The notes: generated by a model not told the origin, from the letters alone. A stretch of DNA of 64,000 nt from Branchipolynoe longqiensis (GCA_030323885.1 CM059190.1:103829856-103893855); one strand, 5' to 3'; counted from the first letter of the stretch, positions 41,160-53,800 are shown. Made by a program: numbers and translations.

Positions 41160-42345
41160 ACAAGTTTTCATAGATGAAGAATCTTAGTAAAACTTAGCGT
41201 TCTTCTCAAGTTTTATTCCACTCTTGCACCATCAGCAGTTTATTCACTTTTCACCCGCTGACAATAGCTTAGTCTGACAGCACCCGCTGACAGTACTGCT
41301 TAGTCATCACTTCTGACTAAATGGACACTTCCGGTTTGATGGTAGAACCGCATCCTGTTGAGCACACCATTGGCGGGAAAATAGGTTTAAGGTCTGATTA
41401 AGCGGCTAAATCAATTCAGCAGTCTAAAATGTGAAATAGCTAAAATCCGGCATTTGTTTAGGTTTTACTTCCTTGAACATCTAAGGTCATGTCAGAATGG
41501 CATTTCCGACGATCTCCTCCCGACTTCAAACGGTGTTATTTTAGAAGTGCCTTTGAAGATGCTGTGGCTTAGGAAACAGGCGCTGGGTTATGACTTGAGT
41601 GTCGTGGTGTTTGTTCATTTCCACATAGACACTGCTGTGTATTTTTAGCCCGATTCCCCGAGATCAACATTCATGGAGGAAATCACTGTGTAACAGTATG
41701 GAAACGATATCCACGTTAAGCGCAGCAGGAATTAATTAAATGTGTGGACTAAGTAAATACAGCCCTAAAAATAGGAACTGTAATTACTGCTGATTGTATA
41801 AGGGGGCCGACTCCAGGCTGCCAGTAGGGGTTGAATAAAGGTGGTGGGTGATGTTTGCATTTGGGTGGCCGGTGTTTACATTTGGGTGGTGGGGCTTAGT
41901 CCCAACGACCCACCCCTTGCAGGATGTGTCACCACCAGCCCAAGCCAAATTTGTTGAGGCAGAATCCACATAAATAAGAGTGACATTTTGTTGGATGAAA
42001 TAGTAATACAATATAAAAAGAGGAGGGTGAGAGAATGAGATGTGATTGGTGCATAATTTCCAATTGTGTTTAATTTGGGCGGGAAAGCCAGTGCTGACCC
42101 CTGGGTTCCACTCCACACACCGAGAGGGACGCGCTTTTTCCCGCCATTCAGGCATTCGGCCCGTTTCCTCCAACCTGTAACGTTTGCTTGACCACCCCCC
42201 AAACCCTCTTTTTAAATAGGCTCGGCTCGGGGCTCCCCCTCGGTGGCTTCCAACCAGTGACCTGCACTGCGCTCTGCAGAGATGTAGGAGGTTGCCTGAA
42301 TGAATTAACTAACTATGACCTAAACTACCATAAAATTGACTCAGA
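41160..42345. other. Stretch without recognisable content
   Basis: No gene or repeat family recognised. Short open frames show no domain. Confidence 0.45.
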
Positions 42346-42474
42346 CTGTATAAAGCTACGGACACACAGGACGCGTGCGTCGGGCATGCGTCAAGTACAA
42401 GCGGGCGTCATGCGGTTCTCACGCGCAAATAGCGAACACATTGGAGGCATCTGCCACTCGTCAAAGATCATATC

Positions 42475-43060
42475 AGAACACACACATAGCACACTGTGTG
42501 GTACACACACATAACACACTGTGTTACACACACATAACACAATGTGTGTTGCACACATAACACACTGTGTGTTGCACACACATACCACACTGTGTGTTAC
42601 ACACACATACCACACTGTGTGTTACACACACATACCGCACTGTGTGTTACACACACATAACACACTGTGGTACACACACATAACACACTGTGTGTTACAC
42701 ACACATGACACACTGTGTGTTACATACACATAACACGCTGTGTGTTACACACACATAACACACTATGTGTCGTACACATAGTGTGTTACACACACATAAC
42801 ACACTGTGGTACACACACATAACACACTGTGTGTTGCACACACATAACACACTGTGTGTTACACACACATAACACAATGTGTGTTACACACATAACACAC
42901 CATGTGTTACACACATAACACATTGTGTGTTACACACCCATAACACACTGTGTGTTACACACCCATAACACACTGTGTGTTACACACTGTGTGTTACACA
43001 CATATAACACACCATCTGTTACACACACATAACACACTGTGTGGTACACACACATCCACA
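42475..43060. repeat. Minisatellite, acacacataacacactgtgt unit
   Basis: About 20 units of 23-30 bp. Each has a near-palindromic core (aacacactgtgtgtt). Confidence 0.93.
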
Positions 43061-43829
43061 CTACATACATACAAACAACATACCTAACAACAGATGGGAA
43101 GAGTAGGACGGTCCAAACATGTGCTCCAACCACTATCAAAAGCAACTACCTGTTAGGAAGCAGTCTCTATATGATATATGAACAAAATGGGACGGTCCAA
43201 ACATGTAGGACGGTACAAACATGTGTTCTAACCACTATGAAAGCAACTACCATCCATGTGCTTAAGCAGCCTCAACTAAACACACATAACACACTGTGTG
43301 TTACCAGGTTGGAGAGCTTACCTCGCTTGAGCTACGGTGCTTAAAGTACCTAATTCGAGTACCGGATCAATTTCCAAGGTCGAATTTCATATAGGATTAT
43401 GGTGCAGGTTCACAAATATGGTTGTGGAACACTGAGTTTTAGGAGGTTTTCATATTGGAATACATCACTAGAAAGCAAAAAATTATATCTAATTTCTTGA
43501 ATATTGGAAGGATATTTAGTTGGGACCGGATTGAGTAAATTAACAGTGAATATTAGGAAATAATTCAGTAGTTACAACACATGGCTACAGGACAGAACTT
43601 CCCATGATAGTACTGTGTTGGTATAGCCATTAATCCCAAACAATAGAGGAACCTCCAGTCAACCATTGGGGCATATGCTGGTATGTGGCCCACTCATATA
43701 CTTCCACTTGCCACTGGGGGAGCTCCTGTGAGGACTGTTGTACATCTTCGTTTTTTTAAGATATATTTTTTGCATACCAATATATATATATATGCATAAT
43801 AAATAATTCACTGTGATTATGCATGTGAT

Positions 43830-45030
43830 GCATAATCACCACAAATATGGCTTGTCTTGCTGGTACAACATTAAGAAAAACCTACCTTAAATATTATTGT
43901 ATTTGATTTATTTTATTGTTGGTTATCACTTTTTATTTCTATTCATATTATTTAAGGGAATGCCGGTGCCGGAAGGCCTGGGGACGGGAGGCCAGTAAGC
44001 TATGCTCATAAATAACACTGTAATTATGCATCTGATGCATAATCCCCACAAATATGGCATTTCTTGCTGGTACAGCAACATTAACATTAAACTTACCTTG
44101 TATATTATTGCATTTATATTTCATTTATTTTGTTGTTGGTTATCACATTTGATTTATATTTATATTATTTGAATTGAGGCCTGGTGCTGGGAGTCTCGGT
44201 GCCGGGAGGCCGGGAACCCTGGCGCCGGGATTCCTTGTGCCGATAGGCTGCCATCTCCTCCCATCTTGAACCCGAACCCCATATGCCTATTATACATGCT
44301 ATACATATACCTATGCATACCTATACATACATATATATACATATACTTTCATACATATACATACACATACATACATATACATACATACACATATACATAT
44401 ATATACATGTACATACATGTATATACACACATACATATGCATACATATACAGACATATGCATGCATATACATACATACATATACATACATATACATATGT
44501 ACAGATACATATACATACATATAAAATAGAAGAGAGTGATCTCAGATTTGTGTCTGCCATTTGGAGGCATTGGTACAAACTACTGTATGTAGACCAACAT
44601 TTTGATATTGGTTAGTATTGTAGTATTCATACTATTACTTATATCCTATTCACATTAATTTTGATATCAACCTACTATGGACCAAATTATGTAACTACCA
44701 TAGTCCTGAGTCTGAAATAAAGAATTGAATGAATGAATATACATACACATACATATACATACATACACATACAATTATCTTATGCATAATCCCCACGAAT
44801 ATGTCATTTCTTGCTGGTACAGCAACATTAATAAAAACTTACCCTGTATATTATTGCATATATATTTCAATTATATTGTTGGTTATCACATTTTATTTAT
44901 ATTTATATTATTTGAATTGAAGCCTAGTGCCGGGAGTATCGGTGCCGGGAGGCCGGGAACCCTTGTGCTGGGAAGCCGGGATTCCCAGCGCCGATAGGCT
45001 GCCGTCTGCTCTCCCCCCCGAAACCTAAAC
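43830..45030 (+). repeat. ~250-bp repeat unit, three copies
   Basis: Copies near 43,845-43,990, 44,033-44,280 and 44,785-45,030 share gcataatcnccacaaatatg, ttgctggtacagcaacatta and a G-rich end (cgggaggccgggaacc). Part of a fourth, inverted copy lies at 46,840-47,160. (ATAC)n tracts follow two of them. Confidence 0.8.
44330..44525. repeat. (ATAC)n microsatellite
   Basis: Interrupted tetranucleotide array. Tyr/Ile/His-rich open frames across it are artefacts. Confidence 0.95.
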
Positions 45031-45049
45031 CCCCTAAGCATAGTATAAA

Positions 45050-45445
45050 TGTTATACATATACATATATATACATACATATATATACATATACATACATA
45101 TACATACATACACAAACATATATAATACAATACATATACATATATATACATACATATACATATATATACTTACATATACATACATACATGTACATATACA
45201 TACATATACATCTATGTATATACATATGCAGACATACACATACATATGCATACATATACATACATATACATATACATACATATATATTAACATACATATA
45301 TATATATACATATATACACATATATATACATATATATACATATATATACATACATATACATACATATACATACATATACATACATACACATATATATACA
45401 TATGCAGACATATATACATGAATCTACACATATGCATATAAATAC
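45050..45445. repeat. (ATAC)n/(AT)n microsatellite
   Basis: Long interrupted array following the third ~250-bp unit. Confidence 0.95.
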
Positions 45446-46194
45446 ATATTGTATTTAGAGATGACTGCATCACATATCCTCCATTTGTCACTGCTAAGTT
45501 AATCCATATGTAGTCTGTGTCACTATCAGACTTATTGCAACAATGCAAGGGGCCTAAGCTCTGACACCTTCACACTCAGATTTTAACCAAACACTGCCAT
45601 TACCCTAAATAACATTCCATTTATATTTAATTTATTTTTGATTATGCATGTACATGTACACATACTTTTAAAGCTATATGTATATATGCATATATGCACA
45701 TACATATGTATGTATTATATATAATATATAAATAATATTGCAATATCAGGTGAAGAATAACTTACCAGTGTTCCTAAATGTAAGGATGACTGTGCCAGAT
45801 CCTTCACAATGGTAATCCATTTGCAAGTACCAAATTGACTGTTGTGTAGTGTGTGCCTTCAGAAATATGTGTGTGCAGTGCACTGTGGCACACACCCTTA
45901 TAAACCAAATCCAATCCACTCTCACACCTATTCAAAGGGCATAAGCTCTGACACATTCACACTCAGTGAGCTCAGCTGTCAGTTGAGGTGCAGCCCAGAG
46001 AACCATTGGCAACCTGAGGTGTGAAAGCTTTCCTTGGCAGTTTTTGCTTAAAATCTGAGTGTTAAAGTGTCAGAGCTTAGGCCCCTTGCAATAAGTCTGA
46101 GAGTGAAACAGACTACACATGGGTTAACTTACCAGTGACAAATGGAGGACCACTCTACAATATGTGATGCAGTCATCTCTAAATACAGTATGTA

Positions 46195-46440
46195 TTCACA
46201 TATATATATATATATAATTATGTAGTCACATATATAGGTCTCCATATGTATATATGTATACATATATGTAGATGTGAATGCATGTATATATAGACATATA
46301 TACACATAGGTGCATATGTAATATGTATATATGTATATACACATAGGTATATGTATATTTATATGTATACACATATGTATGTGTATATGTATATTTATAT
46401 CTATATATATATATATATATATTATATGTATACATACATG
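46195..46440. repeat. (TATG)n/(TA)n microsatellite
   Basis: The complementary-type array to those at 44.3 and 45.0 kb, on the other side of the inverted repeat. Confidence 0.95.
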
Positions 46441-46570
46441 TATATGTAAATCTAAAAATAATTAGAGTCAGTTAAAGTAGAGTTGGGAAAGTTGACTTTG
46501 AGTAAGAGTGTATTGCACATGTAATATGCAATGTATCTGGACACTTTGATTATTGTTTTTTATGTATATA

Positions 46571-46830
46571 CAGTATAACCATTTATCCTATAAAAAAAAG
46601 TTGGTGGGATCTCAGGTGACCTTATAACCACATAAAAGTTTGGTTTAACTGTACCAGAAGTGGCCTGGGGCATGAAATTCTGTTTGGATTAACTGATAAT
46701 TTGGATTAAATGACTTTGGTTTAAACAACTTTTTTATATGATAAATGGTAGTATTTTGCGGGCTGCCCTAAAAAGTTTGGATTAACTGATCGTTTAGTTT
46801 AACTGAGCTTGGTTTAACGGGGTTGTATTG
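46571..46830. mobile_element. pogo/Tigger-like MITE, copy 3
   Basis: Starts cagtataacc, ends ggggttgtattg, flanked by TA. It is shorter and more diverged than the two copies at 35 and 38 kb. Confidence 0.7.
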
Positions 46831-47724
46831 TATCTATATATAAACATATATTTGCTGAGTGGTTGTCATTTTTATTTGATTTATTTTACTTTTGTTTATT
46901 ACTTTTTACTTCTATTCAAATATGTGGGATGTGGTGGAGGGAGGCTCGGAACTGGGAAGCTGAGAGGCTATGCATATCATTTTAAATCGATAAAGTGTAT
47001 ATTAATATATGTATATATGTGTATATGTATATGTGTATATATGTATATATGCTGTCACAACAATAAAATAAATCAAATACAATAATATTTAAGGTAGGTT
47101 TTTCTTAATGTTGTACCAGCATCTTTGTGGTGATTATGCATCAGATGCATAATCACAGTGAATTATTTATTATGCATATATATATTGGTATGCAAAAAAT
47201 ATATCTACATGATGCACAACAGTCCCCACAGGACCTCCCCCAGTGGCAAGTGGAAGTATATGAGTGGGCCACAGACCAGCATATACCCCTATTGTTGGCT
47301 GGAGGTTCCTCTATTGTTTGGGATTTATGGCTATACCAACACAGTTATAACATGGGCAGTTCTGTCCTGTAGCCATGTGTTGTAACTACTGAATTATTTC
47401 CTAATATTCACTGTTAATTTACTCAATCCGGTCCCAACTAAATGTCCTATGAATATCCAGGAAATTAGATATAATTTTTGGCTTTCTAGTGATGTATTCC
47501 AATATGTAAACTTCCCAAAACTCAGTGTGCCATAACCATATTTTTGAACCTGCTACCTAATCCTATATAAAATTTGACCTTGGAAATGGAACCGGGGGTC
47601 GAATGAAGTATTTAACCACCATAGCCCGATCGAGGTAAGCTCTCCAACCTGGTTACACAGAACATTGCACACTTTCTCTACACACACATAACCCACATAA
47701 CACGCTGTACACACTGTGTGGTCG

Positions 47725-47812
47725 GGCAAAGTCAGGCAAAGTCAGGCAAAGTCAGGAAAAGTCGGGAAAAGTCAGGCAAAGTCGGGCAAAGTCAGGCAAA
47801 GTCAGTCAAAAG
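47725..47812. repeat. 10-bp tandem repeat (gtcaggcaaa)
   Basis: About nine units with gtcaggaaaa and gtcgggcaaa variants, inside the right outer arm of the large inverted repeat. Confidence 0.92.
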
Positions 47813-48145
47813 CCACATGTCACCACGCGTCAAGTGTACACATTCGCTCCAAAAGCGATTTTTGATGCACGGGCGATGCACGCATGAGAAACGCACGCAC
47901 CAGTGTGTTTGGCTTCTCCTTATTACATACATTTTGATTTTTGATGCACACGCGACGCTTGATGCACGCGCTAGTTACGCGTCCAGTGTGTTCGCAGCTT
48001 AAGAGTGTTATGTGAATAAAACCTCCATTTCCCCAAAACTGATATTGCTCTCTGACTTTCCTATCCGAATTATGAGAATGTATCAACATGATACAAAACT
48101 CACTATACAGTATGTAATGGCTAGCAGAGGTAGTATCCCTATATG

Positions 48146-48952
48146 TTGGGGAGAATGCTATGATTAATTGTTAGTAAGCTGTCAATATACATTTACTGAG
48201 CCTGCCTTCCAGAAGGGAATGTGACTGTTAATTATTGTGAGAGTGGTTCCATAGAGAGGAAGTTACTTTGCATTATGGGTAAAGCTTTTTGCCAGGGGAG
48301 TGGAGAGTGGTCAGGGTATATAAGGGTCCACACACGCACCTGGGCATGGTCACCATAGAGCAAATAGACATGGTCCTTTGACTCAACTCTGCTCACTTCT
48401 CTTTCCTAGACTCTACCCTTTTTTTTTTCTCCCAGGCATACTCCTCCCGCTGACCAGGGGAGTTGTGTGCTTGGGTGGGGCCCTGCACCTTTATGTTTTC
48501 TCTTGCTTTGTTCTCGTTGCTGGAACCACCCCTGCACCCATCTTTACCCGCCCTTCCTTGAAACCCTTGCTGCTGTCGACTGGATACAAGTGCCCAACCG
48601 CCGCTCAACTACCACCGGACCGAAGAGATTCGGGGCCACCTCAGCGCTTCGCTGTTACAACATTGTAAAGATATCCCCAGCTTCTACAACACTCCCTACT
48701 GAAGATTAATCGTCAACTAAAGATTGGGCCGATTTATCGGAGCCTCTCTATAAATGTTGCAGTTCTGCAACCAGTAACCATTGTAAGGTTACAAACCACC
48801 CCCAAAGCAACCTGGGCCTGCATTCATGCACTCAGGCAAGCAGGCACGCACGAAGGAGGAGGAGGAGAGGAGAGTACCATTGCATTGTACCAGTTATTGT
48901 CAGAGAATAAACACCAGAACACTGTCAGTTGTGTTGTGTTTAACTACTCTAA
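48146..48952 (+). mobile_element. LTR-like block containing repeat A
   Basis: Begins tgttggggagaatgct and ends ctctaaca, a TG...CA arrangement with TGTT/AACA ends. It has a TATA box (48,317-48,322) and AATAAA near 48,906. Repeat A covers 48,348-48,808. No target duplication, primer site or coding region was found next to it, so a solo LTR is only one interpretation. Confidence 0.45.
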
Positions 48953-48959
48953 CACCACA

Positions 48960-50380
48960 GAGGACCGGGCCCACTACACAGGAGGAAGTACAGACAAAAT
49001 ATTACAACTGGATTGTCTAATTGGAGCGTCGGCAGTGCCATACTATCAATAATAGCAAAGATAATGTACGACAAGAAGTGCCACTCAGTGCTTTCATATA
49101 GGAATTTCTTAAATAATCATGCAATGGTGCCACCCAATGGCAAACAGGCAATTGGACGGGTCCCCGAAGCCCAGCCTGACTACTGTATCATTGAAACAAG
49201 GTGACAGGTTCTATATCCCACCCTAACTCCTGTACCATCAAAGATAATGTATGACAATGATAGTCAATAATACCAATTATAGTCAAGTATGATCAAATAT
49301 TGTTCAATTATATAATATTATATAATTATTCTTCCCTTATTGTGACAATTATAGTTGGAGACATAGACTGTGTAAATATAAATATTTTAATTGCCATTTA
49401 ATGCACAACTTGTTTGCCATGGGGTGGTGCCACTGCATCTGTAATTTGCATCACTCGGACAAGGAGACAGACAACGGTTTATAGACAATATATTTATTCG
49501 CAAGAATATATATATATATGATATAAATAATAGTTATAAGTATCATGAATATGTAATCATAACCTTGCATGACGCTAGCATGAGGCTGGCTCAGCAAATG
49601 GTGCGACTGGCATGAGTGTGAACGAGGAAGGCTGGTTTCAGTGCATCAGAGCCAGTGTTGGTGAGAAGGGCGTCATGCTGATGCCAAGTTCTGAATAAGT
49701 AGATAACAAGAATGAGTACAACTAGATAACAAGAGCAATAAAGATAATAACAGAGCATCAGCACTTAACCACTTAGAGAAAAGGGTGAGTGGGTGGGAGA
49801 GCTAGAAGTGGCCAGAGCCAGTGTCGGGTGAGCAGTGAGGAGCGGGGAGGGTGTGGGTAAAGTGCTATGCGAGAACACCTTACCTCCTTCGCGAATTAAA
49901 CATGTTGCCTCTGCAACATATGTATTTCACAGGAAAGTGCTGAGTAGCATGTCTTGTCATACATTGTCATTGATAATAGTTCGAACACTCACATCAATCA
50001 CAGCATTCACATTAAAGTTGGATAGTCCGATGGTTTTGAGTTTTTATCATTTTTCTGAAATAAATATATTAAATTGATTGTTATAATCTACGTTACTTTA
50101 GCTTGAAGTCAGTTTTATGTTGAATGGCAAACTTTTGAGATATTTGAAGTGTAAACATGTTAAATTAGTTTTGGCAAGTCCACAAAAACTCTGATGCGTA
50201 GTGTTCTGCAGTAACAGGTTCTATTAAATTGGCTCAGTGTTCCCTTCTATGTGGCAGTAAATGTTTAATAAGTGCATCAGTATTGCAGTTAGATATATAG
50301 AATCACATCTAGATAACTGTCTTGGTTTTGAAAATGTGATGCTTCATCGGACTATGCAGCTTTAAGATTAACAACATTTA
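48960..50380. other. Stretch without recognisable content
   Basis: AT-rich, with short simple repeats (49,495-49,525). No protein or family similarity recognised. Confidence 0.45.
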
Positions 50381-50387
50381 CAGCACC

Positions 50388-50640
50388 GCCCAGACGGGGT
50401 GGCCGATTGAGTTGAGCGTCCATCGCCTGTTTTGGGAGATCGAGGGATCCGAACCCATGGGATTGTGGGTTCGAACCCTGGTCGAGTCAAACCAATGACA
50501 TAGCAATTGATACTTGATAGCAATTGATACTTGTCGCTTCCTAGCCAGGCGCTCAGCATTATTAGGATAGGGCAAGAACTGGTTGGCTCAGTGTCAGGAT
50601 AATCTGACTGAGTGGGATATCATTATCAGATCATGGTGCT
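50388..50640 (+). mobile_element. SINE interrupted by the gypsy element
   Basis: Starts at cccagacggggtggccgatt and breaks off at gatcatggtgct, where the LTR begins. It carries small internal duplications (tagcaattgatacttg twice). The distal half is not seen before the gap. Confidence 0.85.
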
Positions 50641-50784
50641 TGTAAGGTATGTGTACCAGGAATGCCACGTAGTGTGAGGCAGACCGAGTGGTCATGTGAC
50701 GTGGGGGGCACATGAGGACCGTACCGCAATAAAGTCAGTCGTTCAGTAGCTCTCGTGTTGTGCACATCTGTTACATACATTACA
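50641..50784 (+). repeat. Gypsy 5' LTR (144 bp)
   Basis: Starts TGTAAGGTATG and ends CATTACA, with inverted TGTAA/TTACA tips. AATAAA lies near 50,731. Confidence 0.82.
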
Positions 50785-50802
50785 TGGTGTCAGATGTGGG
50801 GT
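50785..50802 (+). promoter_or_regulatory. Primer binding site, tRNA-Leu type
   Basis: tggtgtcagatgtgggg directly follows the LTR. It is complementary, with one mismatch, to the 3' end of tRNA-Leu(CAA) including CCA, as known for many Ty3/gypsy elements. Confidence 0.75.
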
Positions 50803-50821
50803 GGCGACTCAAGCACCCGAT

Positions 50822-51300
50822 ATGGAACTGTCAGGGCTGAAACCACCGGCAAAGTTACAGCTGGAAGGCAACATGGCGGAAAACTCGAAGCTCTGGCACA
50901 GTACATACAAAATATATGCAAAGAGCGACAGGTGTAACCTCAAAAGCAGAAAAGGTGCAATGTTTCATATTTCTGCATGTAGCGGGCCCGGAGGCCCAAA
51001 AGCTGTTTCACACATTCAACATAGACAGTTCGGACAGGGAAAATATAGGGCCTCTGACGGAAGCCTTCAGGGAGTATTGTACAGGAAAGTCCAATATAAC
51101 CATCGTCCGATATCAGTTCATGACATACCAACAAACCACAGAGCCCATGGAAGTGTTTATACATGAGCTGAGGCAAAGGATATTGTACTGCGGCTACCGT
51201 GATTTGGAGGACGAACTCCTATGTGACAGGCTTGTATGTGGAGTGCGGGACGATACTCTACGAGATAAGTTTCTGCAAACGCCCAACTTGAGCCTGCAAA
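50822..51300 (+). pseudogene. Gypsy Gag fragment
   Basis: Begins MELSGLKPPAKLQLEGN at the ATG 50,822. It shifts frame at about 50,920-50,940, then continues with FLHVAGPEAQKLFHTF and the retrotransposon Gag core (PLTEAFREYC, VFIHELRQRILYCGY, CDRLVCGVRDD). It ends after LSLQ, where RT sequence follows without a stop. Confidence 0.8.
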
Positions 51301-51835
51301 TTGAGCTAGATAGAATGATCAAAATGGGGGTTATCGTTAAACAACATGAGCCCACTCCATGGGTCAATTCAGTTATGATTGTTAAGAAGCCACAGAAGAT
51401 ACGCATCTGTTTGGACCCGACCAAACTGAATAATGCGGTGTTAAGGGGCCCCTATCCTATTAAAACAGTAGAAGAGGTGGTAGCGAAAACCAGTGGGACT
51501 AGATATTTCAGTGTGTTAGACGCAAACAGCGGATACTGGCAGGTAGAGCTGGATGAGCCCAGCTCGTTGCTTTGTATATTTAACACGCCGTGGGGGCGCT
51601 TTTGATATACCAGGTTGCCTTTCAGTATAAAGACGGCCGGGGATATCTTCATTGAAGAGATGAGCAGAATACTGAAAAATCTGCCAGGTGTCGACGTCGT
51701 TGCAGACGACATACTTATATATGGTTCGAATTTAGAAGAGCACAATGTCAGACTCGAGTCAGTGTTAAAGAGAGCGAAAGAGGTGAACCTAAAACTAAAC
51801 CCAAAAAAATCTCACATTTGTAAGACTGAGGTTTG
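51301..51835 (+). pseudogene. Gypsy reverse transcriptase
   Basis: Motifs: LDRMIKMGVI, PWVNSVMIVKKP, RICLDPTKLN, YFSVLDANSGYWQVEL (first Asp), a TGA at 51,603-51,605 where the family has Arg after WGRF, LPFSIKTAG and the VADD box (usually YVDD/YIDD, so two of its residues differ). A short deletion with frame change near 51,835 removes the start of the next block (YLGH region). Confidence 0.88.
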
Positions 51836-53068
51836 CTAACACAAAATGGGCTAAAGCCAAACCCTGAATGCGTCCAAGCCATTATAGAGTTAGTGACCCC
51901 AGAAGACAAGCCAGCAGTCCAGACGTTCTTGGGAATGATTGGGTATGTGGGGAAATTCATTCCGCACCTATCGGAAATCGCAAAACCTCTGCGCATCTTA
52001 TTAACAAAAGAAGTCGCTTGGCACTGGGGGGAGGAACAAAAAATCGCATTTGACAAGTTAAAGAGCCTACTACTCAGAGCCCCAGTCTTGCAATATTTTG
52101 ATGTACGTAAAGCAGTGACGATCCAGGTAGATGCATCCAAATCAGGGCTAGGGGCCACACTTTTTCAAGATGGGCGTCCAGTAGCCATGGCATCAAAAGC
52201 ATTGAACAGCGCACAAGAGAGTTATGCAGTGATCGAGAAGGAAATGTTGGCGATCTGTTTCGGTTGTAACAAGTTTCACGAATACATATTCGGGAGAGAG
52301 GTTACAGTCGAGACAGATCACAAGCCGTTAGTCAGTATCATGACCAAACCACTGCATAAACTCACTGCCCGCATACAGCGCATGCGAATGCGCCTTCAAA
52401 ATTATAACCTGAATGTGGTTTATATTAAAGGAACTGAAATGCATTTCGCTGATGCCCTGTCTCATGCGCACTCAAATAAGACAACGCCGAATGACCTCTT
52501 TAACAAACAAATCTCTATTGCAGCGATAGAGTATGTGGATGCTGATCTACAGCGACTAGTGCAAGAAACTGAGAGCGACAATACTCTCCAAAAGGTTATA
52601 AAGTATACTAAAGAAGGGTGGCCACAATCAAAACAAACAACACATGTAGACACTTTACCGTACATGACATTCAAAGACGAGTTCTCTGTTCAACAGAGTC
52701 TACTAATGAAAGGTGATCGAATCACAGTCCCTGCTTCAATGAGGAGGGAAATGTTAGACAGGGTACACGAAGCACACCTGGGTATTGTTAAAAGTAAGCA
52801 AATTGTGCGCGATTTCCTATTCTGGCCAGGTGTTAGTAAACAAATCGAGGATAAAGTGTCCCAATGCCCTACATGTCAAGAATGTTGCAACACCCCTCAT
52901 TCGGAGCCGCTAATAAGCCATCGAATAATTGGCGCACCATTCCGGAAAGTAGGAGTGGATCTATTTGAGTATCAGCATGAGCAGTACCTCGTCGTAGTCG
53001 ACTATTACTCAAAGTATCCTGAGATTGCCAGAATGCGCAGTACATCTAGCACAGCGATCATTGATTGA
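51833..53068 (+). pseudogene. Gypsy RNase H and N-terminal integrase
   Basis: Longest intact part. RT tail (FLGMIGYVGKFIPHLSEIAK); RNase H with TIQVDASKSGLGATL (Asp), VIEKEMLAICFGC (Glu) and ETDHKPL (Asp); ALSHA. Then the integrase HHCC finger (VHEAHLG...CPTCQEC) and the first DDE Asp in GVDLFEY. It stops at a TGA at 53,066-53,068. Confidence 0.9.
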
Positions 53069-53800
53069 ATGAAAGAAATATTCTGTAGACACGGGATACC
53101 TGAGGTGGTTGTCTCCGATAACGGTCCCCAGTTTTTGAGTTTCAAGTACAAAAACTTTGCAGAAAGGTATAATTTCAAACCTGTGTATTCTAGTCCAATG
53201 TACCCGCGCAGTAATGGGCAGGCAGAGTGAACAGTACAGACCATGAAACAGCTGATAAAAAAAACACGCACAGACGGCAATGACGTAAACCTAGCATTAC
53301 TCATATATAGAAACACATCGCTGGAAGACATGGCCGCATCGCCGGCCCAACTGCTTATGAGTCGAACGTTAAGATCCACAATCCCAACAATACAAGTGAA
53401 ATTAGAACCACAAGTAGTTAAAACAAGAAAGGTGTAAATCACCAGTGCACAAAAGAAACAAAGGCACTACCATGACAAGCGAGCCGGAAAACAACACCCA
53501 ATACTACAAGTAGGTGACAAAGTTTGATATCGAACACATGAACAAAAATGGGCCATTGGCAGAGTAACAGAAAGAAATGTACAAACTAACAGAGAATATA
53601 CAATTGCAAACGAGAAGAACAAGGTATTCAGACGTAACAGAACACAGGTATTCAAGATAAAGGAAGAGCCACAAGTGGCAGCAAACAACACAAACGGAAC
53701 ACCGACACAAGCACCAAAACAAAAACATGCATCGAAACCAACGCATTATGTAACCAGGTCGGGTCGTACTAGCCACCCCATAGCACGATTGGGGTTCTAG
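53069..53800 (+). pseudogene. Gypsy integrase core, C-terminal part
   Basis: Same frame as the preceding ORF. The second DDE Asp is in VVSDNGPQF and the Glu in SNGQAE, followed at once by TGA (53,228-53,230) where Arg is expected. After TAA (53,435) and TGA (53,525) a basic tail remains (WAIGRVTERN, VFRRNRTQVF). The stretch from 53,800 to the gap shows no LTR. Confidence 0.85.

Larger units (their letters stand above)
42352..48003. mobile_element. 5.65-kb nested inverted repeat
   Basis: Outer arms: about 42,352-42,440 (aagctacggacacacaggac) against 47,930-48,003 (gtccagtgtgttcgcagctt). Middle arms: about 43,300-43,925 against 47,050-47,665, nearly full-length inverted copies. Inner arms: 45,455-45,595 against 46,040-46,190. 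Satellites fill the spaces. No transposase or other protein was recognised. It may be one large foldback element or several nested ones. Confidence 0.8.
50641..53800 (+). mobile_element. Ty3/gypsy retrotransposon, degenerate, 3' end missing
   Basis: Order: 144-bp 5' LTR, primer binding site, gag, RT, RNase H, integrase. The RT-RNase H-integrase order identifies Ty3/gypsy. Lesions: a frameshift in gag, a deletion joining gag to RT (no zinc knuckle or protease), a short deletion after RT, and TGA stops at 51,603, 53,066, 53,228 and 53,525, plus a TAA at 53,435. No 3' LTR is visible before the gap at 54,139. No envelope-like ORF was seen. Confidence 0.92.

Noticed and set aside
41784..42202. Two overlapping - strand frames of 108-129 codons
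   Set aside because: No domain; overlapping frames of equal quality suggest chance.
42375..43145. Thr/His- and Cys/Val-rich frames
   Set aside because: Products of the acacataacacactgtg minisatellite.
44266..45548. Tyr/Ile/His/Cys-rich frames
   Set aside because: Translations of ATAC/TATG microsatellites on both strands.
48146..48952. Full LTR retrotransposon starting here
   Set aside because: No primer binding site, coding region or second LTR follows; kept only as an LTR-like block.
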